A stretch of 64,000 bases of DNA from Hydrogenophilaceae bacterium (lineage in GTDB: Bacteria; Pseudomonadota; Alphaproteobacteria; Caulobacterales; Aquidulcibacteraceae): NCBI GenBank assembly GCA_013389015.1, contig JACAEE010000034.1, positions 1 through 64,000 of the forward strand, in the 5' to 3' direction. The notes below the pieces were generated by a model. The model saw only the letters and a list, made by a program, of their open reading frames with translations, had not been told where the DNA came from and searched no databases. Positions within the stretch are counted from its first letter, which is position 1. Each line of letters begins with the position of its first letter. This document shows positions 29,614-39,784 of the stretch, piece by piece. A program made the position numbers and the translations under genes.

Positions 29614-30294
29614 CTAGACCCTGCCCGTCACCGGCAGCAGCGCGCCCGTCACCGCACGCGCCTCTTCCGAGGCGAGGAAGAGGATCACGGCGGCCAGATC
29701 GGCGGGCGCGACCCACTTCTTCGGATCAGCGCCGGGCATGTCGGCGCGATTGGCCGGCGTATCAAGCACCGAGGGCAGCACCGCGTTGACGCAGACGTTC
29801 GTCTCTTTGAGCTCCTCCGCGAGCGCCTCCGTCAGCCGGTGCACGCCCGCTTTGGACGCGGTGTAGGGCCCCATGCCCGCCCCGCCCTTCAGCGCCGCGT
29901 TCGCGCCGACATTGACGATCCGCCCGGCCGGCGAGGCCTTGAGATGCGGGATCGCGGCGCGCGCGGCGTTCGCGGCCGTCTTCAGATTGATCAGGAACAT
30001 CTTGTCCCAGAGCGAGGGATCGCCGCCCGCGACGGGCTGCCAGGCGAATCCCCCGGCGATGTTGGCGAGCGCATCCACGCCGCCGAGCTGGCGCGCGACC
30101 GTATCGATGGCGCCCTGGGCCGCATCGGCGTTGGTCAAGTCCACCCCGCCCTGCGCAAACGCCGCCGCGAAACCGTCCGGCGGCGGCGCGTAGTCGAGCG
30201 CTGCGACCTTCAGGCCCCGCGCCGCCGCCGCCGCGCACACCGCGCGCCCCAGGACCCCGAACGCGCCCGTCACCACAATCACCCGTTCCGCCAT
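29614..30294 (-). CDS. Short-chain dehydrogenase/reductase
   Basis: 226 residues. The SDR signature is present: VVTGAFGVLGRAVCAAAAARG (TGxxxGxG), DALANIAGGF (the N-A-G position), and PYTASKAGVHRLTEALAEEL (YxxxK). Its short length and C-terminal VTGALLPVTGRV are typical of small cytoplasmic SDRs. It lies 10 bp downstream of lldD, so it is probably part of the same transcript, perhaps acting on a hydroxyacid product. The substrate cannot be deduced. Confidence 0.85.
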   Translation of the reverse strand: MAERVIVVTGAFGVLGRAVCAAAAARGLKVAALDYAPPPDGFAAAFAQGGVDLTNADAAQGAIDTVARQLGGVDALANIAGGFAWQPVAGGDPSLWDKMFLINLKTAANAARAAIPHLKASPAGRIVNVGANAALKGGAGMGPYTASKAGVHRLTEALAEELKETNVCVNAVLPSVLDTPANRADMPGADPKKWVAPADLAAVILFLASEEARAVTGALLPVTGRV

Positions 30295-30304
30295 ATGGTT
30301 CCCT

Positions 30305-31444
30305 TCAAGCCAGTAAATCGGGCCCCGCGCGGCGCACGTCCGTGCATCCGGTCAGCGCCATCGCCACCCGCAATTCCGCGCGGATGATGTCGAGCGCGCG
30401 CTTGACGCCGCGCTCCCCGTCCGCGGCCAAGGCGTAGGCCCACGCGCGGCCGAGGAAAACCCCCTGCGCGCCGAGCGCCAGGCAGCGCAGCACGTCGAGA
30501 CCTGAACGCACGCCGCCGTCCATGAACAGAGGGACCTTGCCGCCGATCGCATCCACGATCGCCGGCATCGCCTTGACGCTGGAGAGCGCTCCGTCGAGCT
30601 GCCGGCCGCCATGATTGGAGACGATGATCCCATCGGCGCCGTTCGCCAGCGCCTCGCGGGCGTCGGCAGGATCGAGCAGGCCCTTGATCACCAGCGGCCC
30701 CTTCCAGTGCCGGCGCACGAAATCAAGGTCCTTCCAGGTGACGCCCGCATCGAAATTCTGCTGCACCCATTGGGAGAACTGGCCGACGCCGCGCGCGTCC
30801 TTCACCGCATCCTTGAGATTGCCGAAGATCAGCGGCTGGCCGCTCAGCTGCACGTCGAACAGCCAGTCGCGGTGGGTGAGCCCCTGCCAGGCGCGCTGCA
30901 GCGTCGATTTGAGCCCCGGCGGCGCCGACATGCCCGAATGCACATCGCGATAGCGCGCGCCCACGACCGGCAGATCGACCGTCATCACCAGCACCGGCGT
31001 ACGCTGCGCCGTGATGCGCTCGAGAAACGCCGCCATGAAGCCGCGATCCTTGATCATGTAGAGCTGCTGCCAGATCGGCTGCCCCGTCTTGGCGACGACT
31101 TCCTCAAGGCTGCAGATCGACACCGTGGAGAGACAGAACGGCACGCCCGCCGCCTGCGCCGCGCGCGCCGCCTGCACTTCGCCGCGCCGCGCGAACATGC
31201 CGGCGAACCCGACGGGCCCGAGCGCCACCGGCATCGTCGTCTGCTGCCCGAACCATTCGGTTTTCATCGATAGCTGCGAGACGTCGCGCATCACCAGCTG
31301 CCGAAGCGCAAGCGCCTCCAGATCCTCCACGTTCTTGCGCAGCGTGAGTTCGCCGTATGCGCCGCCGTCGAGATAATCGAACATCAGGAGCGGCAGCCGC
31401 CGACGCGCCAGCGCGCGGAAATCCTTCACCGAAGCCGCGATCAC
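30305..31444 (-). CDS. lldD: FMN-dependent L-lactate dehydrogenase (lldD-type)
   Basis: 379 residues from the GTG at 31444, which has GGGAGAGG upstream and matches the usual family start (VIAASVKDFRALARRRLPLLMFDYLDGGAY). It is a TIM-barrel alpha-hydroxyacid oxidase with DPADAREALANGADGIIVSNHGGRQLDG (the catalytic His of SNHGGRQ), the FMN-binding FMDGGVRSGLDVLRCLALGAQGV and the substrate arginine in GGR. It oxidises L-lactate to pyruvate, feeding electrons to the respiratory chain from the inner membrane face. It is followed by an SDR. Confidence 0.93.
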   Translation of the reverse strand: MIAASVKDFRALARRRLPLLMFDYLDGGAYGELTLRKNVEDLEALALRQLVMRDVSQLSMKTEWFGQQTTMPVALGPVGFAGMFARRGEVQAARAAQAAGVPFCLSTVSICSLEEVVAKTGQPIWQQLYMIKDRGFMAAFLERITAQRTPVLVMTVDLPVVGARYRDVHSGMSAPPGLKSTLQRAWQGLTHRDWLFDVQLSGQPLIFGNLKDAVKDARGVGQFSQWVQQNFDAGVTWKDLDFVRRHWKGPLVIKGLLDPADAREALANGADGIIVSNHGGRQLDGALSSVKAMPAIVDAIGGKVPLFMDGGVRSGLDVLRCLALGAQGVFLGRAWAYALAADGERGVKRALDIIRAELRVAMALTGCTDVRRAGPDLLA

Positions 31445-31519
31445 GCGCCTCTCCCCTATTGTCCGCCGTCTCTGAGGGCCTGCTAGCCGGGTTTGGCCTA
31501 GCCCGCTAGGCTCCCCGCC

Positions 31520-32560
31520 GTGTCGCAACCCCACCCCCTCGCCGGCCTCGCCGTCGATTCAACGCTGTTCGCGCAGAAGCTCGAACCGCTGCGCGAGACG
31601 ATGCTGCTGATCCGCATGAGCCGGGAGGCCTTTCGCGAGGCCAGTTTCCTGGACGACCGCATTCTCACGCCGCAAACCAGGGGCGTATGGGCCCGGCACG
31701 ACGACGTCGCCGCGCGCCTCGCCGGCGCGGCCGCCAAGCCGCTGCACTTCATCTTTCACGCGGGCCACGCCGGCTCCACGCTGGTCTCGCGGCTGCTCGA
31801 TGAGACGGGCTGCGTCCAGCCGCTGCGCGAACCGCCGCCCTTGCGCCAACTGGCCGAGCTGCAGGACGGCCTCGGGCGTCCGGAGTCGCTGGTGAGCGAG
31901 GCGCAATGGGCGGTCTGGCTTGCGACCCAGATCGCGCTGTGGCGCCGCGGCTGGCCCGAGTGCGACGCCGTCATCCTCAAGGCCACGTCCAGCGCCGCGC
32001 GCTTGGCCGCGCGCCTCCTCGACGCCGCGCCCGACGCCCGCGCCATCCATCTGACGCTCGCCTGCGAGCCCTACCTCGCCACCCTGCTGGCCGGCGCCAA
32101 TACGCCCATCGATCTGCGCGGCATGGGCGGCGAACGCATCCGCCGGCTCACGGCCTATCTGGGCGAAGCGCCCGGCGCGCTCCACGCGCTGAGCCTCGGC
32201 GAACTCGCCGCCATGACTTGGCTCGCGGAGCGGCTCACGCAGGCTCGCCTCGCCGCGACCCATGGCGCCCGCCTGCGCGTGGTCGATTTCGACGCCCTGC
32301 TCGCCGATCCGCCGGGAGAAATGGCCGCCATCGCCGTCCATTTCGGATTGGCGGCGCCGCCGGGATGGGCCGAACGCCTGCCCCATAGCCGGGCGCTCGC
32401 CACCTATTCAAAGGCGCCGGAGCATCCCTACTCGCCGGCCTTGCGCGCCCAGATTCTGGCTGAAGCCCGCGCCGCCCACGCCGCCCAGATCCGCGCCGGC
32501 CTCGCCTGGCTGGAGCGCCTGGGCGCCCGCCACCGGGAGGTTGCGGCCGTGCTTGGCTAG
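31520..32560 (+). CDS. Sulfotransferase-like P-loop protein
   Basis: 346 residues starting at the GTG at 31520 (weak ribosome site; start uncertain). The central motif HFIFHAGHAGSTLVSRLLDE is like the 5'-phosphosulfate-binding loop of PAPS sulfotransferases. The segment PDARAIHLTL corresponds to the usual strand after it, and the C-terminal part carries GEMAAIAVHFGL, a partner helix common in the family. PAPS would come from the cysDNC genes 2 kb away, although a co-regulation link is not shown. No membrane segment. The acceptor (sugar, peptide or lipid) is unknown. Confidence 0.65.
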   Translation: MSQPHPLAGLAVDSTLFAQKLEPLRETMLLIRMSREAFREASFLDDRILTPQTRGVWARHDDVAARLAGAAAKPLHFIFHAGHAGSTLVSRLLDETGCVQPLREPPPLRQLAELQDGLGRPESLVSEAQWAVWLATQIALWRRGWPECDAVILKATSSAARLAARLLDAAPDARAIHLTLACEPYLATLLAGANTPIDLRGMGGERIRRLTAYLGEAPGALHALSLGELAAMTWLAERLTQARLAATHGARLRVVDFDALLADPPGEMAAIAVHFGLAAPPGWAERLPHSRALATYSKAPEHPYSPALRAQILAEARAAHAAQIRAGLAWLERLGARHREVAAVLG

Positions 32561-32611
32561 CCCTATACGCATCCACCCGCGTCGGCCGGTCCCCCGCCGA
32601 CGACCCTGGAA

Positions 32612-32686
<75 letters not shown>

Positions 32687-32767
32687 TGACATCGTCGCGC
32701 CCGCTTCGCAGGCCAGCCATACCTGCCCTTAACCCTCGCGCGCGACCTTCCGCGTCGGGGGCAGGTC

Positions 32768-34330
32768 ATGCCGGAGGCAGCGGCGGCGAGAAATGAGGCG
32801 CGCGAAGCGCTGCGCAAGCTGGCGCTGGTGGAGCAGCTCGCCGGCGTCGGCCATTGGCGCTTCGATTTCGTGACCCGCAAGGCGACCTGGTCGCCGCAGA
32901 TGTTTCACATCCATGGCGCAGCGCCCGGCGATTTCGACCCGAGCGATCCGAGCGTGCTCGACGCGCTCGAGGCGACGGATCGCGCCCGGCTCCTGGCGCT
33001 CGTCGCCCGCGCCGAGGCGACCGGCGAAGGCTATGCCGCACGTCTGCGCCTCAACCGCCTCTCCGACGGCGCCCAGCGGATCGTGGTGGTGAGAGCGGAG
33101 GTCGAGCGCGACGAATCCGGCGCGCCGTCCGCGATCTTCGGCGTCTTCCAGGACGTCACCGATCAGGAGCGCGCGGTGCGCGACGCCGAAGCGGCGGTGC
33201 GCGCCAAGCTCAACTTCCTCGCCAATATCAGCCACGAACTGCGCACGCCGCTGACCTCGATCCTGGGCTTCTCGCGCCTGCTTGAACAGGCGGCGGATCT
33301 GCCGGCGGACGCCCATCGCTGCGCCGCGCGCATCGTCGGCGCCGGCGAAACGCTGCTCGCCATCGTCAACGATCTCCTGGACCTCGCGGCGATGGACGCC
33401 GCTTCGCTGCGTCTGCGGACCGAACAGGTTCGTGTTCGCGACCTCGTGCAATCGACGCTCGACCTCGTCGAGGCCGACGCGGTCGCCAAGAACCTGCTGC
33501 TCGCCTGCCGCATCGCGCCCGATGTTCCCGAGCACGTCATGGGCGACGGCGGGCGCCTGCGTCAGGTGCTGCTCAATCTTGTCGCCAACGCGGTGAAGTT
33601 CACCGAATCCGGCGCCGTGCGCGTGCATGTCGAGGCCGCCGGCCGCGCGCTGCGCTTCAGCGTCATCGACACCGGCCCCGGCATCGCGGAGGACCGCCAG
33701 AGCCGCATCTTCGCACGCTTCACCCAGGCCGATCCGGACGTCGCCGCACGGTATGGCGGCGCAGGGCTGGGCCTGGCGATCTGCAAGCGCCTCGTCACGC
33801 TCATGGGCGGCGCGATCGGCGTGCAAAGCGCGCCGGGCGAGGGCGCGAGCTTCTGGTTCATCGTGCCGCTGGCGCCGGCCGCGGCGCAGACCGAATCCGA
33901 ACCCAAGCCGCCCCGCGCGCTCGACATTCTGCTCATCGAGGATCACGCCGCGATCCAGGACGTCGTGCGCGCCGTGCTCGCGCCGCTTGGTTGCCGCATC
34001 GAGGTCGCCGCCGACGGCGCGGCCGCCGTGCGCATCGCCGCGAAGCGCGGCTTCGATGTCATCATCGCCGACGCCAACATCCCGATGATCAAGGGCCCCG
34101 ACGCCGTGCGCGCGATCCGCAGCGCCGGCGCCAACCGGCGCACGCCAGTCATCGCCATGTCCGCGCATTCCGACCCGGGCTTCGAGATCGCGTTTCGCCG
34201 CGCCGGCGCCGACGCCTATCTCGCCAAGCCCATCGTCGTGCGCGATCTGCTCGCCGCCATCGCCAGCGTCACGACGCCGCACGGCGCAAACGAATCGAAT
34301 GAATCCGAATGGGGCTTGGCGCGCGCGTGA
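32768..34330 (+). CDS. Hybrid sensor histidine kinase with PAS and receiver domain
   Basis: 520 residues. A PAS-like domain (residues ~20-135) includes GVGHWRFDFVTRKATWSPQMFHIHG. The HisKA box has H156 in NISHELRTPLTSILGFSRLL. The ATP-binding domain holds LVANAVKFTESG (N box), DTGPGIAEDRQSRIF and GGAGLGLAICKRL (G boxes). A C-terminal receiver from ~residue 377 has LLIEDHAAIQ, the acceptor Asp in IIADANIPMIKG and AYLAKPI. No transmembrane segment, so a cytoplasmic sensor. A CpdR-type regulator is encoded convergently next to it; this may be coincidence. Confidence 0.92.
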   Translation: MPEAAAARNEAREALRKLALVEQLAGVGHWRFDFVTRKATWSPQMFHIHGAAPGDFDPSDPSVLDALEATDRARLLALVARAEATGEGYAARLRLNRLSDGAQRIVVVRAEVERDESGAPSAIFGVFQDVTDQERAVRDAEAAVRAKLNFLANISHELRTPLTSILGFSRLLEQAADLPADAHRCAARIVGAGETLLAIVNDLLDLAAMDAASLRLRTEQVRVRDLVQSTLDLVEADAVAKNLLLACRIAPDVPEHVMGDGGRLRQVLLNLVANAVKFTESGAVRVHVEAAGRALRFSVIDTGPGIAEDRQSRIFARFTQADPDVAARYGGAGLGLAICKRLVTLMGGAIGVQSAPGEGASFWFIVPLAPAAAQTESEPKPPRALDILLIEDHAAIQDVVRAVLAPLGCRIEVAADGAAAVRIAAKRGFDVIIADANIPMIKGPDAVRAIRSAGANRRTPVIAMSAHSDPGFEIAFRRAGADAYLAKPIVVRDLLAAIASVTTPHGANESNESEWGLARA

Positions 34331-34337
34331 TCGCGGG

Positions 34338-34700
34338 TCACGCCGCAGCGATCACGCGCTCGAGCTCGATCACCAGATCCTTAAGATGGAAAGGCTTGGA
34401 CAGAACCTTGGCGTCCTTCGGCGTGCGGTGCGCCTGGGAGAGCGCCACCGCGGCGAACCCGGTGATGAACACGATCTTGAGGCCGGGATCGATTTCCGCG
34501 GCCCGCCGCGCCAGTTCGATCCCGTCCAGCCCGGGCATCACAATGTCGGTCAGCAGGAGTTCGTAGGCGCTCCGCTCCAGGGCCTCCCAGGCCGAATCGC
34601 CGTCGCCGAAGGAATCGACGTCATGACCTGCGCGCGTCAGGTTAAGGGTCAGGAACGACCGCAGCGAATCATCGTCTTCAGCCAACAGAATCCGCGCCAT
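34338..34700 (-). CDS. cpdR: CpdR-type response regulator
   Basis: 120 residues from ATG 34700; an ATG at 34709 is also in frame. A single receiver with D52 in LLLTDIVMPGLDGIELARRAAEIDPGLKIVFITGFAAVAL and LSKPFHLKDLV. This run is the recognisable signature of CpdR in alphaproteobacteria. In Caulobacter, unphosphorylated CpdR goes to the pole and primes ClpXP to destroy CtrA and other substrates; phosphate comes from CckA through ChpT, encoded at 21.7 kb in this window. The gene ends close to the end of the hybrid kinase gene. Confidence 0.9.
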   Translation of the reverse strand: MARILLAEDDDSLRSFLTLNLTRAGHDVDSFGDGDSAWEALERSAYELLLTDIVMPGLDGIELARRAAEIDPGLKIVFITGFAAVALSQAHRTPKDAKVLSKPFHLKDLVIELERVIAAA

Positions 34701-34819
34701 CGCGCCCATCACCTTTCTTCCGCCCCTACCCAATAGCGCAGCCAAGGTAAAGACCGGCTTAGAGTTACCATGCGCTGCATGTTGTTGACGGTTTGCGACG
34801 GGATTGAGAACGTCCGCCG

Positions 34820-35740
34820 ATGGATTTGAACGAGGCCTCCGCGATGGTCGCGCTCGACGCGGCGGGCGAGGCCGCGCCGTGGGCGGAGAGCGCCGGCGAG
34901 AGCGCCGCGCCGTTCACCCTGGTCACGCCGCTCGCGCGCACCTCGCCGCTGGTGTTCGCCTCGCCGCACTCGGGCCGGCGCTACCCGGCCGCCTTCCTCG
35001 CGCAGACCCGGGTGAGCCTGCAGAGTCTGCGCCGCGCCGAAGACGCCTATGTCGACGAGCTCTTCAGTGCGGCGGCCGCAGGCCGGGCGCCCCTGATCGC
35101 CGCCGCCTACGCCCGCGCCTATGTCGACCTCAACCGCGATCCCGCCGAGATCGACCCGGAAATGTTTCAGGAGCGCCTGCCGCCACCGCCTGCCGCCGGC
35201 GCCCCGCGGGTGCAGGCGGGGCTGGGCGCGATCCCCCGCATCGCCGGGGACGGCCAGCCCATCTATCGCGGCAAGCTCCGCTACGCCGAGGCCGAGCGTC
35301 GGATCGCCGCCGTCCACCGCCCCTACCACGCCATGCTGCAGACGCTGGTGGAGGAGACCCGCGCCTTCGTCGGCTGCGCCGTGCTGATCGATTGCCATTC
35401 GATGCCGAGCTGCGCGCGCGGCCCCAACGCGCCCGACGTCGTGCTGGGCGACCGCTTCGGCGCCTCCTGCCACCCCACCGTGACCAATCTGGTGGAGGCG
35501 ACGCTGCGCCGGCTGGGCTATCGCGTCGCCCGCAACGCGCCCTTCGCCGGGGGCCACACCACCCAGCTCTACGGCCGCCCCGGCCGGCGCGTGCACGCGC
35601 TGCAGATCGAGCTCTCGCGCGGCCTCTATATCGACGAACGCACCATGCTGCGCACCCAAGGCTTCTTCAAAGTCCGCGCCGACATGGCGCGGCTGGGCGA
35701 AGCGCTGGCCGCTGCGGAGTTGCATAAGAGCTTGGGTTAG
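34820..35740 (+). CDS. N-formylglutamate amidohydrolase family protein
   Basis: 306 residues. Family features are visible: LVFASPHSGRRYPAAFL at the start of the domain, RAYVDLNRDPAEIDPEMF, then VLIDCHSMPS (metal/substrate region), and the C-terminal HALQIELSRGLYIDE. Family members hydrolyse N-formyl-L-glutamate in histidine breakdown or related N-acyl amino acids. No other hut gene is visible here, so the substrate may differ. The N-terminal 30 residues are low-complexity and the exact start is not certain. Confidence 0.85.
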   Translation: MDLNEASAMVALDAAGEAAPWAESAGESAAPFTLVTPLARTSPLVFASPHSGRRYPAAFLAQTRVSLQSLRRAEDAYVDELFSAAAAGRAPLIAAAYARAYVDLNRDPAEIDPEMFQERLPPPPAAGAPRVQAGLGAIPRIAGDGQPIYRGKLRYAEAERRIAAVHRPYHAMLQTLVEETRAFVGCAVLIDCHSMPSCARGPNAPDVVLGDRFGASCHPTVTNLVEATLRRLGYRVARNAPFAGGHTTQLYGRPGRRVHALQIELSRGLYIDERTMLRTQGFFKVRADMARLGEALAAAELHKSLG

Positions 35741-35783
35741 CCGGGCGCGCGACGCGCGCCTGTCGCGGAAGGCAAGACTGGTC

Positions 35784-36554
35784 ATGGATCTTGGACTCAA
35801 AGGCAAGAAAGCGATCGTGCTCGGCGGCACGCGCGGAATCGGGCGGGCGATCGCCGAGACCCTGGCGCGCGAGGGCGCGGATGTTGCGATTTGCGCCCGC
35901 AACGCCGGACAGGTTGAGGAAGCGGTCGGCGCGCTCAAAGCGCTCGGCGTCAAAGCGACGGGCGCGTCCGTGGATATCACCGACGGCCCGGCGCTGAAGG
36001 CCTGGATCGCCGCTGCGGGCGCGGAGCTCGGCGGCGCCGACATCCTTGTCTCCAACGCCGGGGCCATGGCGCAGGGCGCCGACCCCGCATCCTGGGAGCA
36101 GAACTTCAAGCTCGACGTGCTCGGCGCCGTGAACGCCTTCGACGCCGCGCAGCCCCTGCTCGAAGCCGGCGCCGCGAAGCATGGCGACGCCGCGTTCGTG
36201 ATCATCGCGTCCGTTTCCGCGGCGGTGGCGGACAACGCCAGCTCCTACGGCCCGGTGAAGGCGTCGCTCATCCACATGGCCAAGGGCCTCGCACGCCAGC
36301 ACGCCAAGAGGCGCATCCGCGTCAACGTCGTCTCGCCGGGCATGGTCTATTTCGAGGGCGGCGTCTGGCACATGGTCGAGCAGAACATGCCAGACGTCTT
36401 CAAGACAGCGATGGCGCGCAATCCCACCGGCCGCGCAGCGACGCCGCAGGAGGTCGCCAACGCCGCCGTGTTCCTGGCGAGCCCCGTTTCGTCCTACACC
36501 ACCGGAATCAACCTGCTGGTGGACGGCGCCATCTCAAACCGCGTGAACTTCTGA
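35784..36554 (+). CDS. Short-chain dehydrogenase (3-oxoacyl reductase-like)
   Basis: 256 residues. It shows the classical SDR layout: AIVLGGTRGIGRAIAETLA (TGxxxGIG type), DILVSNAGAMAQG (NAG), FVIIASVSA, SYGPVKASLIHMAKGLA (YxxxK), then VNVVSPGMVYFEGG and a C-terminal SSYTTGINLLVDGA. It probably reduces a 3-oxo or keto group using NAD(P)H; the active Ser is in IASVSAAVA. It is followed by a long intergenic region that contains a hairpin and a candidate small RNA. Confidence 0.88.
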   Translation: MDLGLKGKKAIVLGGTRGIGRAIAETLAREGADVAICARNAGQVEEAVGALKALGVKATGASVDITDGPALKAWIAAAGAELGGADILVSNAGAMAQGADPASWEQNFKLDVLGAVNAFDAAQPLLEAGAAKHGDAAFVIIASVSAAVADNASSYGPVKASLIHMAKGLARQHAKRRIRVNVVSPGMVYFEGGVWHMVEQNMPDVFKTAMARNPTGRAATPQEVANAAVFLASPVSSYTTGINLLVDGAISNRVNF

Positions 36555-36691
36555 CGCCGCTTCGGCCCGCGGCGCGCCACTAGCTAAGGCGCCCGATCGC
36601 GGGGGCCGGGCCCGCCCGCACCCCAGAGCCGGTTCCGGCCCGCGGCGCGCCTCGACGGCGCCGCTCGCCGTCACGGTCCCGGCGCGCCAAA

Positions 36692-36779
36692 TAAAGAAAA
36701 CCCCGGTCCAAGGACCGGGGTTTGAGTTAGATAGGGAGGAAACGCCCGATAGGGCGGGCGGCGTCGCGAAACGCCGCTG
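36692..36779 (-). ncRNA. Candidate small RNA with three hairpins and a C-rich single-stranded segment
   Basis: Minus-strand transcript of about 88 nt. In order: hairpin 1 (GCGGCGT-TTCGCG-ACGCCGC), hairpin 2 (CGCCC-TATC-GGGCG), a short open stretch TTTCCTCCCTATCTAACTCAA carrying a CCTCC anti-Shine-Dalgarno-like motif, then terminator hairpin AACCCCGGTCC/GGACCGGGGTT followed by TTTTCTTTAT. A promoter sits directly upstream. The architecture is that of an Hfq-type or anti-SD sRNA. I could not place it in a known family. The terminator is symmetric and could partly serve the SDR gene too. Confidence 0.6.
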
Positions 36780-36785
36780 AGGTTG

Positions 36786-36813
36786 AAAATACGCTGCACC
36801 GCACAAATCGCAA
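36786..36813 (-). promoter_or_regulatory. Promoter for the candidate small RNA
   Basis: On the minus strand TTGCGA (36813-36808), a 16 bp spacer and TATTTT (36791-36786) form a sigma-70-like promoter whose predicted start near 36779 coincides with the base of hairpin 1. Confidence 0.55.
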
Positions 36814-37033
36814 GTCCATTTTTACGCCGCATAAATTCACTGAACGGCCAATTACGCAATAACTGATTGTTTTTGTTGATATAAATTGCCTCTATGATTT
36901 TTTGCGCCTGCACACATGCGCGGATGGCGCCCTCGCCAAGGCGCCCGATCAGCGGCTTTCCTTGCGCGGCGCCCTTCGCGTGTGCAGAAAGCGCCGCCGC
37001 GCTCCTCCTGCGCCTCCGCCAAAACGAGCCTCC

Positions 37034-38875
<1,842 letters not shown>

Positions 38876-39225
38876 GGCGTGGGCGCCCCATCTACGGCGG
38901 CGGAGAGATCGCGCCAGTCTCGGAGGCTGGTTCACAATTGGGGTGGCGGGCGTCCGCCCTTGATTGCGCGATCGACCCTCTCGCGCCAGCAGACCCCGCC
39001 CCGGCGCGCGATTCGCTTCACAAAGTCAAGCGAATACTGATGCATAAATGCCCCGGTCCGGGCCGAATCTCGCCCCGAACGGGAATTGCCTCCTTACCGA
39101 GCCGTTAAGAATGGGCCAAAACGGCGTTGGAGGTTGGGACATGGGACGGCACGGGTATTGCTGAGCCTCGGATCGCAGGTTCAGCCGGCCCCTGTCGGGC
39201 GGGCGCCGACGACAGGACTAAAGTC
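38876..39225. other. Intergenic region between typA and the XRE regulator (350 bp)
   Basis: No protein-like ORF. It carries a short hairpin (GGCGG-GCGT-CCGCC) about 70 bp after typA, an 8-9-8 inverted repeat (ATTCGCTT...AAGCGAAT), and, next to the XRE start, a stem (CCTGTC at 39191/GACAGG at 39211) that covers part of the AGGA ribosome site. Apart from these I see nothing in it. Confidence 0.6.
39011..39035. promoter_or_regulatory. Operator-like inverted repeat ahead of the XRE regulator
   Basis: ATTCGCTT-N9-AAGCGAAT is a perfect 8-bp inverted repeat with a 9-nt spacer, in a low-GC patch 190 bp before the XRE gene. The two-turn spacing suits a dimeric helix-turn-helix protein, possibly the XRE product itself. 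Confidence 0.4.
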
Positions 39226-39630
39226 ATGGCGAATGCGATCGACCTTCATGTCGGCAAACGGCTTCGGCGCCGTCGCCGCCTGTTGGGGCTCACCCAACAG
39301 CAACTCGCCGAAAGCATCGGTATCCGCTTTCAGCAGATTCAGAAATACGAATGCGGCGCCAACCGCGTGACCGCCAGCCGGCTCTATGAGCTCTCCGTCG
39401 CGCTCAATGTGCCCGTGAACTACTTCTTCGAGGGCCTCCAGGCTCTGGCCGCGCCGCCGAACCAGCCGGGCGCCCCGGCCAATGACCGCGATCTGATCGC
39501 GGCCGACGTGCTTTCGCAGAAGGAAACCCTTGAGCTGATCCGCGCCTATTACCGGCTGGGCGAACGCCCGCGCCGCCGGCTGCTTGATCTCGCCAAAGCG
39601 CTGCAGGACGAAACGACCGACGCGGCCTGA
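39226..39630 (+). CDS. XRE-family helix-turn-helix regulator (PraR-like)
   Basis: 134 residues from ATG 39226. The helix-turn-helix occupies residues 9-65: VGKRLRRRRRLLGLTQQQLAESIGIRFQQIQKYECGANRVTASRLYELSVALNV. The order and wording, including IQKYECGANR, fit the small alphaproteobacterial regulators of the PraR type. The C-terminal half, with YYRLGERPRRRLLDLAKAL, is helical and may be for dimerisation. A hairpin that partly covers the ribosome site precedes it, and a strong terminator follows. The targets are unknown. Confidence 0.85.
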   Translation: MANAIDLHVGKRLRRRRRLLGLTQQQLAESIGIRFQQIQKYECGANRVTASRLYELSVALNVPVNYFFEGLQALAAPPNQPGAPANDRDLIAADVLSQKETLELIRAYYRLGERPRRRLLDLAKALQDETTDAA

Positions 39631-39670
39631 TCCAGCCGGATCGCCGCTGTCGTCGGGGCAAGTGGGGACG

Positions 39671-39710
39671 ACGGGCCCGCGGGGGAGACCTCGCGGGCCC
39701 GTTTTCTTTT
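39671..39710 (+). terminator. Intrinsic terminator after the XRE regulator
   Basis: ACGGGCCCGCG and CGCGGGCCCGT form a perfect 11 bp stem around a 10-nt loop, followed by TTTTCTTTT. It cleanly ends the regulator transcript. Confidence 0.92.
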
Positions 39711-39743
39711 GGGCGATCTTCATTGTCGGGCGGGCGAGGCGCG

Positions 39744-39758
39744 TTAACGCGCCGCTAA
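39744..39758. promoter_or_regulatory. CtrA-box-like sequence
   Basis: TTAA-N7-CTAA (TTAACGCGCCGCTAA) differs by one base from the CtrA consensus TTAA-N7-TTAA. It lies 27 bp before the ORF at 39785. A match this loose occurs by chance, so it is only a candidate. Confidence 0.3.
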
Positions 39759-39784
39759 CCGCATCGCCAAACGCTCAGACGGCT

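Larger units (their letters stand above)
36555..37033. other. Intergenic region between the SDR and typA (479 bp)
   Basis: It holds three things. First, a very GC-rich stretch (36555-36690) with no convincing ORF. Second, a compact structured minus-strand unit (36692-36779) described as a candidate small RNA. Third, an unusually AT-rich segment (36780-36900) next to the small-RNA promoter, which is probably also part of the typA leader. The track ORFs covering it (36534-36806 minus, and the N-terminal extension of typA) look like shadows. Confidence 0.6.

Noticed and set aside
34701-34745. Upstream start of cpdR (MAALLGRGG)
   Set aside because: The family begins at MARILLAED; the upstream codons are low-complexity and have no ribosome site.
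39744-39758. Confident CtrA binding site
   Set aside because: It differs from the consensus by one base and stands alone, so it is listed only as a weak candidate.
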